From Lumnitzera littorea (taxonomy: Eukaryota; Streptophyta; Magnoliopsida; Myrtales; Combretaceae), in the NCBI GenBank assembly GCA_024138015.1, contig JAMXBB010000001.1:89146497-89210496 (forward strand): DNA of 64,000 nt, written 5' to 3'. The position numbers and the translations under genes are program-made. The notes beneath the pieces were generated by a model. The model had not been told where the DNA came from and made no database searches. It saw only the letters and a list, made by a program, of their open reading frames with translations. Below, in pieces: positions 35,863 through 46,660 of the stretch. Every line of letters starts with the position of its first letter. Within the stretch, counting starts at the first letter, position 1.

Positions 35863-36305
35863 TTATGAATTTATTGCTTATTTTATATAATTATATAATT
35901 TCAAGTTAATTTATGAATATATTTATCATATATAATGTATATATTCATAAAAATATACATATATTCATATAGTATTGTATGCTATATTATTCCTTTTTAT
36001 AGCTTAAATAACTTATCTTTAAGTTTTCGTTGTGTTTTGGGTTCGGTTTTAGGGGTTTCAACAAGTTTTACGTTATATTGAATAATTGTACTTCTAAAGC
36101 TAAAATTGGGGTTTTAGGAAAAAATATTTAAAAATCTAACTTTACCAGGTCACTTCAAATAACTTTTCTAATTTAGTTGTAAAGTTTGGGTGCAATTGGA
36201 TGAGTTTGCTTGAAGGCTCTAAATTCAAGTACAATTGTTCTAAAAGCGATTTAAAGGCTCATATGGGGCCTATTGCACTTTAGGCTTACTTGCTCAAGGC
36301 CTATT
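35863..36305. repeat. 443-bp block, right copy (probable contig-end overlap)
   Basis: Same length and sequence as 35419-35861. After it, unique sequence continues with TCGCATAAGG. The chromosome probably has this block once. Confidence 0.9.
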
Positions 36306-38039
36306 TCGCATAAGGTTTCCTGTACTTGAAAGGTTACTTGCTTCAAGGTTGTTCCCTGCTAAGGAATCACCTAGCGTATACTAACTCTTGATGAAGTTAT
36401 AAACTTGACCATAAAAATTGAAGCCCTCTAATACTTATGATGAAGTTGCTATGCTCAAGACTTAGTCATTCGACAATCTTTCTTTCCATCACTTGCAGCA
36501 AGACAAGAGAAATGATAAATTGAAAAAAGATATTAAATCATAAGTTAGAGAAGAAGATTACCTTTTGCAATGGGGTACTTTACCCATGAGCTTCATCTAG
36601 GCCTTACTATACTTGAAGCCTTTTATGCAAGGGACTCACTGTATGTAGGATTTACTATGTACAAGAACCAAATGCTTAGAGCTCGTTACTTACTTCTACC
36701 TATTAAGCTTAGTTGTTCCATGTTTCTATATAAGGTATTGCATAGAGTTCTCGATACTTGATCTTATCCCAAAATGCATCTTCAGAGATGGTCATGTCCA
36801 ATCATTGGTCCTGAAGACTTAGGCCTGGTGGAGGACGTCCATCTACAGCAACATGTCTCTTTACCTAAATTACTTTCATGCCTTGACCTCATTTGTCACT
36901 CTGTTCTTTAAGTAGAGAAATCAAGGCTCTCAAATCGCAAAAGTCACACCACTATTGCTAGTACGAGTTAAACTCGCTAATACGAGTTAAACTCGCTAAT
37001 GAGCGATAGGAGAATTTTTGTACTATTTAAAAAAAAAAAACTGTTGTTTTAATGCACAATGTTGTACATATCTTAAGATTAATGAGTGTACTTGTCCCTG
37101 AATGTAGCATACGTAAATGAGGCTGAAGAGATTTGAAAAGATTGTCTATAAGACATATTATTCTACTTTTTCGCCCTATCGAATTATTTGGTCTCACTTG
37201 TTATCAATGGGATCAGGGATACGTCCAGCAAGAAATATATCGAAGAGTTGGTGATGGGTTAGCCAAAAATCAAAGTTTATCAGAAGCTTGGTCTAAAATT
37301 CTAAAAAAAATTTGCTTTTTATGATTACATTGGTAATCATTTGACAAAAGGGGGCTTATTCAAAGTAGGTTCAATGGATAACAGGGATGGAAATCCCTTG
37401 ACTCTCCAAAGCTAATGCATTAAAATACCTATGAGATAAATTCTGTAGAGTATTGACACTTCCATGATCAATTCAATTAATTAGTAAAATACTTGATGAA
37501 GCAAGGCCAATGTGTGAAACTATACAAGAGCTACCATTAGTTGAATGGTTTCCTAGTTTCATTACTCTACTTTTTCTCTATGAAGAGTAAGGTCTTATTC
37601 TTGCCAATGAAGGTTAACAATAGTCGTGATAATCAATAAGAGGAAAAAAAAAATCTTAACCTTAATGCAGTCTTTAGAAAGAAATGAAGCAACAAGTATC
37701 CATCCATTTATTCATGGAGTGAGAATTGGGTTTTTCAACAAAAAGGCCAACCGATGAAGGATTCGAAAATGTAAGCCTATTGCTTTTATTATGTCAGATT
37801 TCTTGAGAATTTGGATATCGAGTGACTCATTAGTTATCTACAATCTTGATCGTTTTGAAAAAGAATAAAAAGGGAGGACAATATGAAGACAAGAGACGAA
37901 GAAATAAAAATAGAATGAAAATCAACCAGAAGAAAGGAATAAATAAAGCACTTACCATATGGAACTCTGTTTGGTATGGCCGGTGATGATATCTACATAA
38001 AAATTCATTGGTTAGTAGTCATTATAATTCCATAATTAT
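36306..38039. other. Internal part of the Tat/Ogre-like element, non-coding
   Basis: No retroelement protein domain that I can recognise in either strand. It contains a doubled palindromic 19-mer at 36962-36999 and short open frames near 36570 and 37133 (63 codons each) with no family resemblance. Confidence 0.4.
36962..36999. repeat. Doubled 19-bp palindromic unit
   Basis: TACGAGTTAAACTCGCTAA occurs twice back to back. Each unit contains CGAGTT-A-AACTCG, a perfect 6-bp inverted repeat around one base. The next bases (TGAGCGATAG) and the preceding ones (TATTGCTAG) form a further partial inverted repeat. Confidence 0.8.
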
Positions 38040-39410
38040 AAACTGATAAAGGCATATTTTACTTATATTTCAGTGTGAGAATTATGGTTAATTATTATTG
38101 ATTTTATAGAAATCATTAAAAAATGATACTTAAATATATTCATTTGGATATTTCAAGTCTCGAAGGATTTAAAGTGGAAATATGAGCAATTTCGAGGAGT
38201 TTTACGCAATCAAAAGGAAGCCTGAATCAACTTGTAGCACTTAGGAATGAGGGCAGCCAACCCATTGAACACCGGCGGCTTACATTCAAAGCCATCGACT
38301 CACAATTCAACACCACCAACCTTTAATGAAAAAAGCTTGCTTTGATTTCCAACCTATATCAGTCGAGAGTCATCCTTTGTTTGCTTTATAAATAGGCATG
38401 TGTTCATATTTTAGGAGACTTTTTGCATCTTCTTTTGACTTAGGGAGTTTTAGAAGAAGTTAGGAGATATTTTGAAGAATTATTCTTTTGGTAGTTAATG
38501 GATCATTAAGAAGACTTTGCTATTGCTATGGAGATTATCCTTAGAGTTTTTGCAACTTAAGTTACTTTATCATAGTTAGAGAATTGATGATTTCTATCCT
38601 ATTACTATTTATGTTATTCTATGATTTGTTCTTATTCTAATCATGAACTTCCTTGCAAATTTGATTATTTCATGGCTAGATAGGTAAAATGATAATTGTA
38701 GTCATGTTATAGGGTTAATAGATATGTGGTTAATTCATGATTGCAATTTCTATAATTTCAATTATAATTCTCTTTTGGTTATAATTGTTAGAAGCACTAT
38801 TAATACAAGAGTTGATATGGTGTTTGTTAGAAATCCTTGATTAAACTAATTAGCTAATGTAGAAGTGGCATTAATTAGCTTAGTTAGAAATTATTCAAGG
38901 ATTAATGTTGTGTCTCTAGTTAACTATTTGCTAAGACATTAGGGATAATTAATTTAGGGCATTAGTTGATTATAACATTGGGAAATCTATGATTGTAATT
39001 TAGAGTCTACTGTTAATTGGAGATCTAGGAGTTGACTGATTAACTAGAGGTTTAAGTCCTTAAATTTTAAGGCATGATAATTTCACTTGAATGACTATAT
39101 AGCTATTAATCTATATAACATAATGGCAATTTGATTTGCATAACTAAAGTGGATTTTGTTTTTCTCACATTCTCAATTGATTATTTCGTTTTAAATATAT
39201 TCTAGCAATTTCCTCCATGATAGTTTAAGGTTAATTATTAGATTAGTTAATTTATAATCCAAATTCAGTTGCTTAAATATTGATAAGAGCTATCATAAGT
39301 TTATTAGTTTTATAGTCCTCAAGGGATTGATAACCTTACTCACTCTTTATTACTTGATTCCGACCTAGTATACTAATTAGAGTATTCATTATATATATAT
39401 ATATATATAT
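38040..39410 (+). mobile_element. LTR-retrotransposon leader/LTR-like fragment
   Basis: A TATA box TATAAATA (38387-38394) is followed by leader-like AT-rich text. It ends in CTCAAGGGATTGATAACC, TTACTTGATTCCGACC and TAGTATACT, resembling the conserved tail of LTRs and leaders of large plant Gypsy elements (GGATCGA...ACTTGNNNCGACC...TATACT). A TA microsatellite follows. Left and right ends cannot be fixed and no coding domain follows. Confidence 0.35.
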
Positions 39411-39414
39411 ATAT
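39390..39414. repeat. TA dinucleotide microsatellite
   Basis: Uninterrupted (AT/TA)n of about 25 bases after the LTR-like fragment. A comparable tract lies at 40758-40785. Confidence 0.9.
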
Positions 39415-40754
39415 TTTGAGTGGATCATAAATGCAAAAGACAAAGTCAAATAACCATGCTTTGCCAAAATATATATCAATTCTTTATGGTCCTATCGATT
39501 TGGATGTAAAATCTCTTAAGCACATAGATAAGGGTCCTATATAACACCTCATGTTAAACATACGGAGCAAAGATAAGCATTTGGTAAATTTGAGATGAGG
39601 ATAAATAAAATGCTGCAATAGTGAAAAAAGTAACAGGAAATATTGATGCTCCATTTTAATCATATCACATGAGAAGAATTGCTAAGATAATGAAGGTGAG
39701 AAGCAATTTACCATGCCAGTAGGCACATATCAAGAATGTTAAAAAATAACACGTGTGAAGGGAGTTGCAGAATAAAGTGATTGAAGGATATCGATTCAAA
39801 AGGGAATATATACTTATGTATATATATTTCAACAAAGATAGAAGTCAAAACTAGGAATCAAGACTTGAAAATGGTGACATCAAGACTAAGTTAGCAATAT
39901 CCATGAATTGTCCAATATAGATGAATAATTAGACAGTGAAAAGTGAAAAGGGATTTTCTTTCCTTGAAAAAGAGAGAGAGAGAGAAAAAAGACTAAGAAA
40001 GATGAGTTAAGGAAAGAAAGGAAGAAGAAGACTCAATAAACTATTGCTAATCAATCATTATGTTGTCTAAGGATGCCGTTGCCGCTTATTAAACATATTG
40101 CTAGTGCTTATTGCCTTGCTCTTGAATGGATGAACAATCTACTGGTTGTGTAGTTGTCAATGGTCATTGCCATGAATATCTTAGAGTTTTGATAGCATAT
40201 CCCTTTTGCTTAATGTATCTATGGCATAATACTCTTGGTAACTATTGCCAAGTTGTCCATTACCGAGGAAGGAGACTAAAATTCTCACCAATGTTTACTG
40301 ATTACTGTTGTTAACACGTTTTAGGTTGAAGCTTATGCATTAATTACTCTCTCTAATGGGTATACATAAATGCAAAAGGAGATTGGAGATTATGCCTTTA
40401 GAGATTCGGTTGTTGTATATGAAATTCAATGTCTTTTGTAATAAAAGAAAAGAAAGAGGTTTGATTCACTCCTCTTGAAAGGATTTGCTAAGGATCAAAA
40501 TGGAAGTTGAGATATGGGTAAAGTGATAAAAGATTTATTTGTAAGTATTGTTATGATAAAAAAGTACTTAGCAAAAGAAAGTATATTTGCTTGACACGAT
40601 TCACTTGCCATTATTGCAAGCAAATAAGATTTGGAGTCCTTTAAACTGTTTGAAGTCAATATCGATCATATTTAGTTCATGGAATTCATATCATCATGAA
40701 AAAAAAATGCAAATCATTCCATACTGCCCTTGCTCTTCGTTACCGTCACAAACC

Positions 40755-40785
<31 letters not shown>

Positions 40786-41360
40786 GGAATTATTTGGTCA
40801 AGGGAAGAAGTTATGGTAATCTCCTATCTAGAAGTCTAGATTAGAGACCATACTATTGTGAGAACTCATACATATTGACATCATGATTCGTCATGTTTAA
40901 GGAGACACAAGCATTCTTCGTTTTGGGGCTTACACACAATTATTATGGTCCATAGGAGTGTGTGACTACGAAGACACAACAATCAACTTAAGTGATGTTT
41001 TAAGAAAGAATATATATATATACTGAAGGAAGAAGATAAAGCCATGGAAAGATAGTTGTCTACTAAAAAAGTTCTATTACAGATACATATTACCTTAAAG
41101 GTAATGTCATCTCCAACATGCCAAAAGCATCACATGCAATCAAATAGTGCCATAAGCTTGCGCACTAAGCTATGTAATAAATAAATTTACTATGTTGGCA
41201 CTAGACTAAATGAAGTTTTTAGCCGTGTAAGTGTACTTGGCAACAATGCAGCTGTTTTACAGTGCGTATGCATTGAGTAGCAAAATATCTATTCAAAGGA
41301 AATAATTGATGCCTAAAATACTTATCACAACCCAAGAATTTGAGTCGGTATAAGTATTTG
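39415..41360. other. Internal, non-coding part of the Tat/Ogre-like element
   Basis: No recognisable protein domain. It contains a GA run near 39971-39986, a TA microsatellite at 40758-40785 and a 62-codon open frame (40126-40314) of no known family. It leads into the polypurine tract at 41360. Confidence 0.4.
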
Positions 41361-41377
41361 GGGGGGGGGTGTTAAAA
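41360..41377 (+). promoter_or_regulatory. Polypurine tract before the right LTR
   Basis: Ten consecutive G followed by TGTTAAAA directly precede TGTAGAGGG at 41378. A G-rich purine run immediately before the 3' LTR is the plus-strand primer of LTR retrotransposons. It fixes the orientation of this element as plus strand. Confidence 0.6.
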
Positions 41378-41690
41378 TGTAGAGGGTTGAAATTTATTAT
41401 GCTAAGCCAGTTATTTATTCGAACTTTACTCTTAGGCTATGTAGCAAGGCTCAAGGAGTTTGGTCTATATATTGAGATGATTTAGGGAAAATTGGCTTAG
41501 TGGGTTCAGAATAGAGCTTATTGGATCAGTCCATCCATATCCAACCTTTCTTAGGTAGACTCATGCACTTATAAAGAAGGCTGCTGGTCTTGGGCCTATT
41601 AGTTAGCTCATTTTGGATAACCATAAATTGAGTATGCTCTATCTCATTTTTTGATCATCAAGATGATTTGACAGATGCAACAATAATAAT
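41378..41690 (+). repeat. Right LTR of the Tat/Ogre-like element, truncated
   Basis: Matches the left LTR from its first base (TGTAGAGGGTTGAAATTTATT) to about TTTGATCATCAAGATGATTTG, then diverges. The second half of the LTR, including the TATA box and the end, is missing or unrecognisable. Confidence 0.65.
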
Positions 41691-42228
41691 TTCATAGAAC
41701 ATTTATTCTGCTAACTAATCGAAGGAATGAGTCTACAAGAATAGCTACTTTATTTACTCTTGTGAAGTGAATGAAACATACCACAGGTAGCTATATAAGA
41801 GAATCTTCATAGCTAGTTACCTTCGGCCTTAAGGTGGCTAACCAAGTGCCTTTAAGATATAAATTAGATACTTTTCTTTTTTTATTAACCAATTATAAGT
41901 TCACGTATGTCCTTAACTAACAATGATGGTCAATGTTGAAATATCAATCATGAGTTTTCTTTAAAAAAATATAGGTCTCTTAATTGTAAAAGTGTAAAGA
42001 TACAGGTCATATTTTTATAATTTCCTTTAAAAGATATTTAAGAAATATGATATGTATGTGTATATGTATATGTATATAAATGTAGTATGTATAAAACAAA
42101 ATTTGTTAAAATAATATATAGTAGTCTTTCATCTTTTAACTTTTATGTTATTTATTATATGCATGATTTTCAATTTTTCAATTTGAGTCCTCCACATTTA
42201 AAAAAAATTAGAAAAAGTTTCTTCCTAA
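41691..42228. other. Spacer, nothing recognised
   Basis: AT-rich sequence between the truncated LTR and the poly-T end of the antisense LINE. No terminal repeats or coding potential found. Confidence 0.4.
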
Positions 42229-42729
42229 TGTTTTTTTTTTTTTGGGTAATGGAAATATATTAATCAAACCAAAAAAAAAAAAAAAAAGTCCAACCTTATA
42301 GAAGAAACTATCCTAGAGGGGGAAACAACATTCTAATCTATGCTAGAATCTGAAACAACTATATCCAAAATAAATAAAGGAAAACAAGAGGAGAAAACAT
42401 GGTTGATGCCAGACCTGAGTCCCTTCTTTGCCAACATATCTGCCATCGTATTTGCATCATTGGCGATCTTACATAAAGGAACATTTGAAAAATTATGTAA
42501 TAAATCAAGACAGTGTCTTATGGTGACTGAGTTAGACTAAAGAGCATTATACCCTTGTTCAATAAGGTCCATGGCAAGAGAACTATCTGATTCTATGATT
42601 ATCTTGTCATATCCTTAGTCTTTCACCAACTTAAGAGCATGCACAATGACTCCAATTTTTTCCTTTAAGGGAGTTACTCTGGTAAGTTTTATTTAGCAAC
42701 CACTAAGCACTCTAGACTCAAAGTTCTTT
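42229..42729 (-). mobile_element. Antisense LINE, 3' part (RNase H second half and tail)
   Basis: On the minus strand this reads LTRVTPLKEKIGVIVHALKL, GYDKIIIESDSSLAMDLIEQ, then ...IRHCLDLLHNFSNVPL and NTMADMLAKKG, the C-terminal half of a plant LINE-type RNase H (RVT_3). The frame is interrupted by stops. The 13-T run at 42231-42243 is the minus-strand poly-A tail. The domain breaks off at 42729, where a solo LTR begins, and its first half resumes at 46661. Confidence 0.85.
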
Positions 42730-45700
42730 TGTAATGCCCCATAATTTGAACGTATTAACTTTCGTGCAATTATACTCTTTATAAAAGATCTAATATTATA
42801 GAATATGCTAATAGGTATATACGAAAATTTTGACATACTCACTTTACCAAACAGCTAATAATAAAAATTTCTGAACATCTTAATATATTCAAACAATAAC
42901 CTATAAAAAATTTTAACATGGGAAATTTTCAAAATGTGATCATAAGATCAAAATCCTTAAAATTTAATCATAGAAATTCAAATATTATTCGAAGTACCAA
43001 ATGTGTGATATCTTTAAAAATTCCCAATTATAAATGAAATATTAAGTCTATAAACCCTACTTACTTAGCAATACTATATTATTTAGGTTGGTAATTCTTG
43101 AGATACGATAAAGTATAGTGAAATAACTTGTAAATTATGATATTATGAGTACATCATATATTTAGAAAAGTGTATTTAAGGCTTTATCTTAGAATGTAAG
43201 ACCAATAAGAAATTAGTTCTAAATAAGATTGAATAGTAATATAAGTCCTGTAAAAGTTAGGAGAAATAATCATGTAAAGTCATATTTCAAAAATAAGTTG
43301 AAATACAGTCAATATAAATTATAACATAGAGTTTGTCACGCTAAATCTTAATTAGTTTAGAAATAGAGATTTTAAATTAGGTATATAATATAACGTGCTC
43401 TATTATTTTTGAAGTATATTATCGAACTTTATAAATAATAAATCATGATAAAATTATATTTAAAAAGTCAAGTAAAATTGGACTAACATGAAAAAAAATT
43501 ATATATATGAAACTGCCTTGATTAACAGGTGAATGAGCTTATAAATATTGGAGCTATTAAGCCACTTACGAGAAAAAGACGCCACAATTAGAGAGAGTAA
43601 GAGAGAGAGAGAGAGTAAAAGTGAGAAAAAAGAAAGAAAAAACCAAATATAAAAAGAAAAGAGGATAGCGTATGGAAGAAACGAGTTAGAGGATTAGCTA
43701 ATCTAATTTTTTGGTGTCTAATATTTTTAGATAATCTCATTTTGATACTTATAAGTGTTGTGTTTTAATTGATGTATAATAGTCTTAGAGAAGATATATT
43801 CATAACCTCATTATTTTTCTAAATGAAGTAGTTTATCCATACAATTTCACAATTTTTTTTTGAGTTTTCAACTTAGAATACTAATGGCTCTAATTCTATT
43901 GCTTTCATCTAATAACACATAAAGGAGCCAATATCTATATTGGTATGAATCATCTTTCTTGTATATATGGTTGAACGTACAACAATATGAATTAAAATGC
44001 AAGTAATAAGCTACAAGCATAAAACTTTATTAATGATTCTATTGTAATAAGGACCTTTATTACATATAAATAGCAAGATGGAGCTTATAGAAAAATTAAA
44101 CCATACAACATATTAACAATCGAAGGGGAATGCTAGTTACATTGTTTACTTAAATAAAAAGAGTAGTAATGGATAGATATCTAATAGGACTTAAAAGATT
44201 CTTTTACCCTTCTTTTTTTCCATGTCTAAGTTAGATGCTCGTAAGTATTTTACAAAGGTTATAATTATTTTGGTCTAATATAAAAGATCTATGCATACAC
44301 ATGACTAGCAAATCTCCATTATTATAGGCAAATAAATAGCTCTAGTTGTTGACCAATATTTGCAAATTTGTTTCATCATTCGTTATTGTGGGCTTTGAAA
44401 ATAAAAGAAACACTTTTGTCACTATCCCTCTTTCTCTCTCTCATACCTTTTGGAAAAATTGAGAAGCACCCTTTCTACGTGTTTTGGCTTCCAATGCTCA
44501 TCGGCGGTGATATCAACGTCATACATTGTAATAGCAAATACGAGAATAGATCAAAGAGAGAGGAGAAAATGAGTGATAATGATGGTGGTGCTATGGTGGT
44601 GGCTAGCATTGGTAGGTGACAGTGGTGGTGATGGTAGGTGGCAATGGTAAGTAACAGCAATGGTGGTAGGTGATAACGGTAGGTGATAGTGGTGGAGGTA
44701 GGTGATGATGGTGAGTGGTCTAATGGTAAAGAAGATAAAGGGCAGTGATGGTCTTTTATCCTAGGAATTGGAATTCTTAAGTTTTGATGAGAAATTCCAA
44801 TTCATAGATTCATCGCATTGTAATTCCTTAAGAATTACCATTCGATGAACTGAAAACCGTAATAAACACCCTTTAGGAAATAGGGGGAGAATGGAATAGC
44901 CATTCCCCCTAAGTGAACTTACCCTAAATTAAATTATACATTCAAAACGGTGTCTAATTAATCCCATCATTAATACATGTAGTACATACGATGATTTTAG
45001 GTACTAGATAAATTACATATTGTATTATATTTTAAATGCAATTAGTATTATTTGAAAAATATACATATACATATACATTGCAAACATATATTACTTATTG
45101 AAATGATATTTTTACTAATTTGACATAACAAGCACTCCCTATTATACAACAAATACATATGATCATTATGTTACATTATATTACAAGTATATTTATAAAA
45201 GAGTTATACGATAAATAATAGATTAGGATTGTATGTATTCTACATGTATATACGTAATAGAATGATATATATATATATATATATATTTAACAATGTTTTA
45301 TATTAACTATAAGGGCTAGTTAATTAACTTAATAACTATAAGGTAAAAATATAATAATCACATAAAGAAATATTTCAACATCTAATTTATCCTTAAAACC
45401 TATCTAACCTAAATTCTATGTATGTATGCTAAGCCTAATCACCAATTTAAGATATATAACTAGAAGGGTAAGTATATTAGGTCAGCTTCATTCCAATATC
45501 ATACGTATCTTAATTTCTGCTTTATCTTATCCCAGATTAGCAGGGTAGACTTGTGAACCTATCAAAGACTTTTAAGGATAATTAGATAGGAGGCTAGGTA
45601 AGTGGGTTTATTTTCAGAGATGATGAGCTATTATGCTTGTTTGTGCTTTTATGTAGATTGATTGTATGTATTCTATACCTATGTTTGAACCTATTTACTG

Positions 45701-46660
45701 AATAAGTACCTGAGGGTACTATGTATGTTATGTTGTGAAGCGCCTATATGTTACATTAATATTGAGTATTTGTAATATATTGTTTTACCACCAATAATTA
45801 GACATAAGACGATCAAGCTAAAAACTCTTAATCAAGACATGCATTATATGATGCATACTAATGGCTACTTAGCTCTCTTTGAAAGTTATGGTAAGGGGTA
45901 GGTAGAGCCTACACTTGCTCGTTTTCTAGCCTATAAGAAGATCTGGGATGTTGAGCTAGGAAAGGATCCAAGAAGCTGGTGGTTATCAAGATAGATTACC
46001 AAAAAGAATAAGGGCCAAAACAATGGGTTAAGATAAGAATGGGTTTTCCGTCAAGAGTGGAGACTTGAGCTTAGATGGTTATCCCCAATCCAGGTTAAGG
46101 AGACGTTATATCTTCAACTTTACACAGTTATCGAAAGATCATGTATGAAGTTGAATTCATTCCGATTGCTCGTACATTGCACTTAAATTGTTTAATAACC
46201 TTGATTGTTGCGTATTGTGGCATAAGGTAAGTCTCCTTCTACTTATTGAACTTGTGGCTCTTGTTCATTCTCCTATAGTTTCCTTATAGGATAGTAGCCG
46301 AAACATTGGATAAGCTAGGAATCTGAGTATATAAGAGTCACGTCAACAATCTCTACAAGAGGGTCTATTTCTAGATAATAGTATAGTTTATTTTAAGTAA
46401 GTCAAATTGTAGAAATGTAAATATTACCCATGTTACTATTTGATAGGTGATTCCAATTCTCTACGATCCTGGAAAGCAAGGAAATATTGAATCCTATAGT
46501 TACTTTTATCGTGCACTTATATATAATATGATTAGGTAAAATGGTTAAATATGTTGATTCTTATGATCTCCGACTCACAAGATAATTGTTATGTAACAAG
46601 TGCACACGTGACATGACAGCTTTAAATTGTTTCTACCAGGGCCCCTTATGGGGTGTTACA
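42730..46660 (+). mobile_element. Solo Gypsy-type LTR inserted in the LINE RNase H domain
   Basis: Starts TGTAATGCCCCATAA and ends TTATGGGGTGTTACA, inverted terminal repeats matching at 13 of 15 positions, as in plant Tekay/Del LTRs. The flanking pentamers are TCTTT (42725-42729) and TTTTT (46661-46665), 4 of 5 identical, a possible target duplication. LINE RNase H sequence lies on both sides in the same frame order, so the insertion is certain even if the family is not. The length (3,931 bp) includes a later MITE near 44560-44924. There is no gag or pol inside, so it is a solo LTR or a large non-coding derivative. Confidence 0.75.
44560..44924. mobile_element. PIF/Harbinger-like MITE with GGN-triplet core, copy 1 of 3
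   Basis: A GGTGGTGATGGTAGGTG-type core (44575-44740) is followed by AATTCCTTAAGAATTACCATTCGATG and a hairpin-like end (GGGGGAGAATGG...CCATTCCCCC), with TAA after the end. The order matches copies at 60050 and 61308. The left terminus was not found; it may begin some distance upstream. It lies inside the solo LTR and so inserted after it. Confidence 0.6.

Larger units (their letters stand above)
28996..41690 (+). mobile_element. Non-autonomous Gypsy (Tat/Ogre-like) LTR element, with nested insertion
   Basis: The left LTR (28996-29656) and the start of a right LTR (41378 to about 41690) share TGTAGAGGG, TGAACTT...GACTCTT, ATATATTGAGATGATT, CTTATAAA and GGCTAATCATAAA-type blocks in order. Between them are a decayed primer-binding site, a gag fragment, a 40-bp minisatellite and a polypurine tract before the right LTR. 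No reverse transcriptase, integrase or protease domain is recognisable in about 12 kb. That points to a LARD-like, pol-less element or extreme decay. A separate 3.6-kb LTR-like element (32226 to about 35800) and probably another LTR fragment (38040-39410) lie inside. Confidence 0.65.

Noticed and set aside
42269..42287. A-run as a poly-A tail of a plus-strand element
   Set aside because: The LINE here reads on the minus strand, and its tail is the T-run at 42231-42243. The A-run lies inside its 3' UTR.
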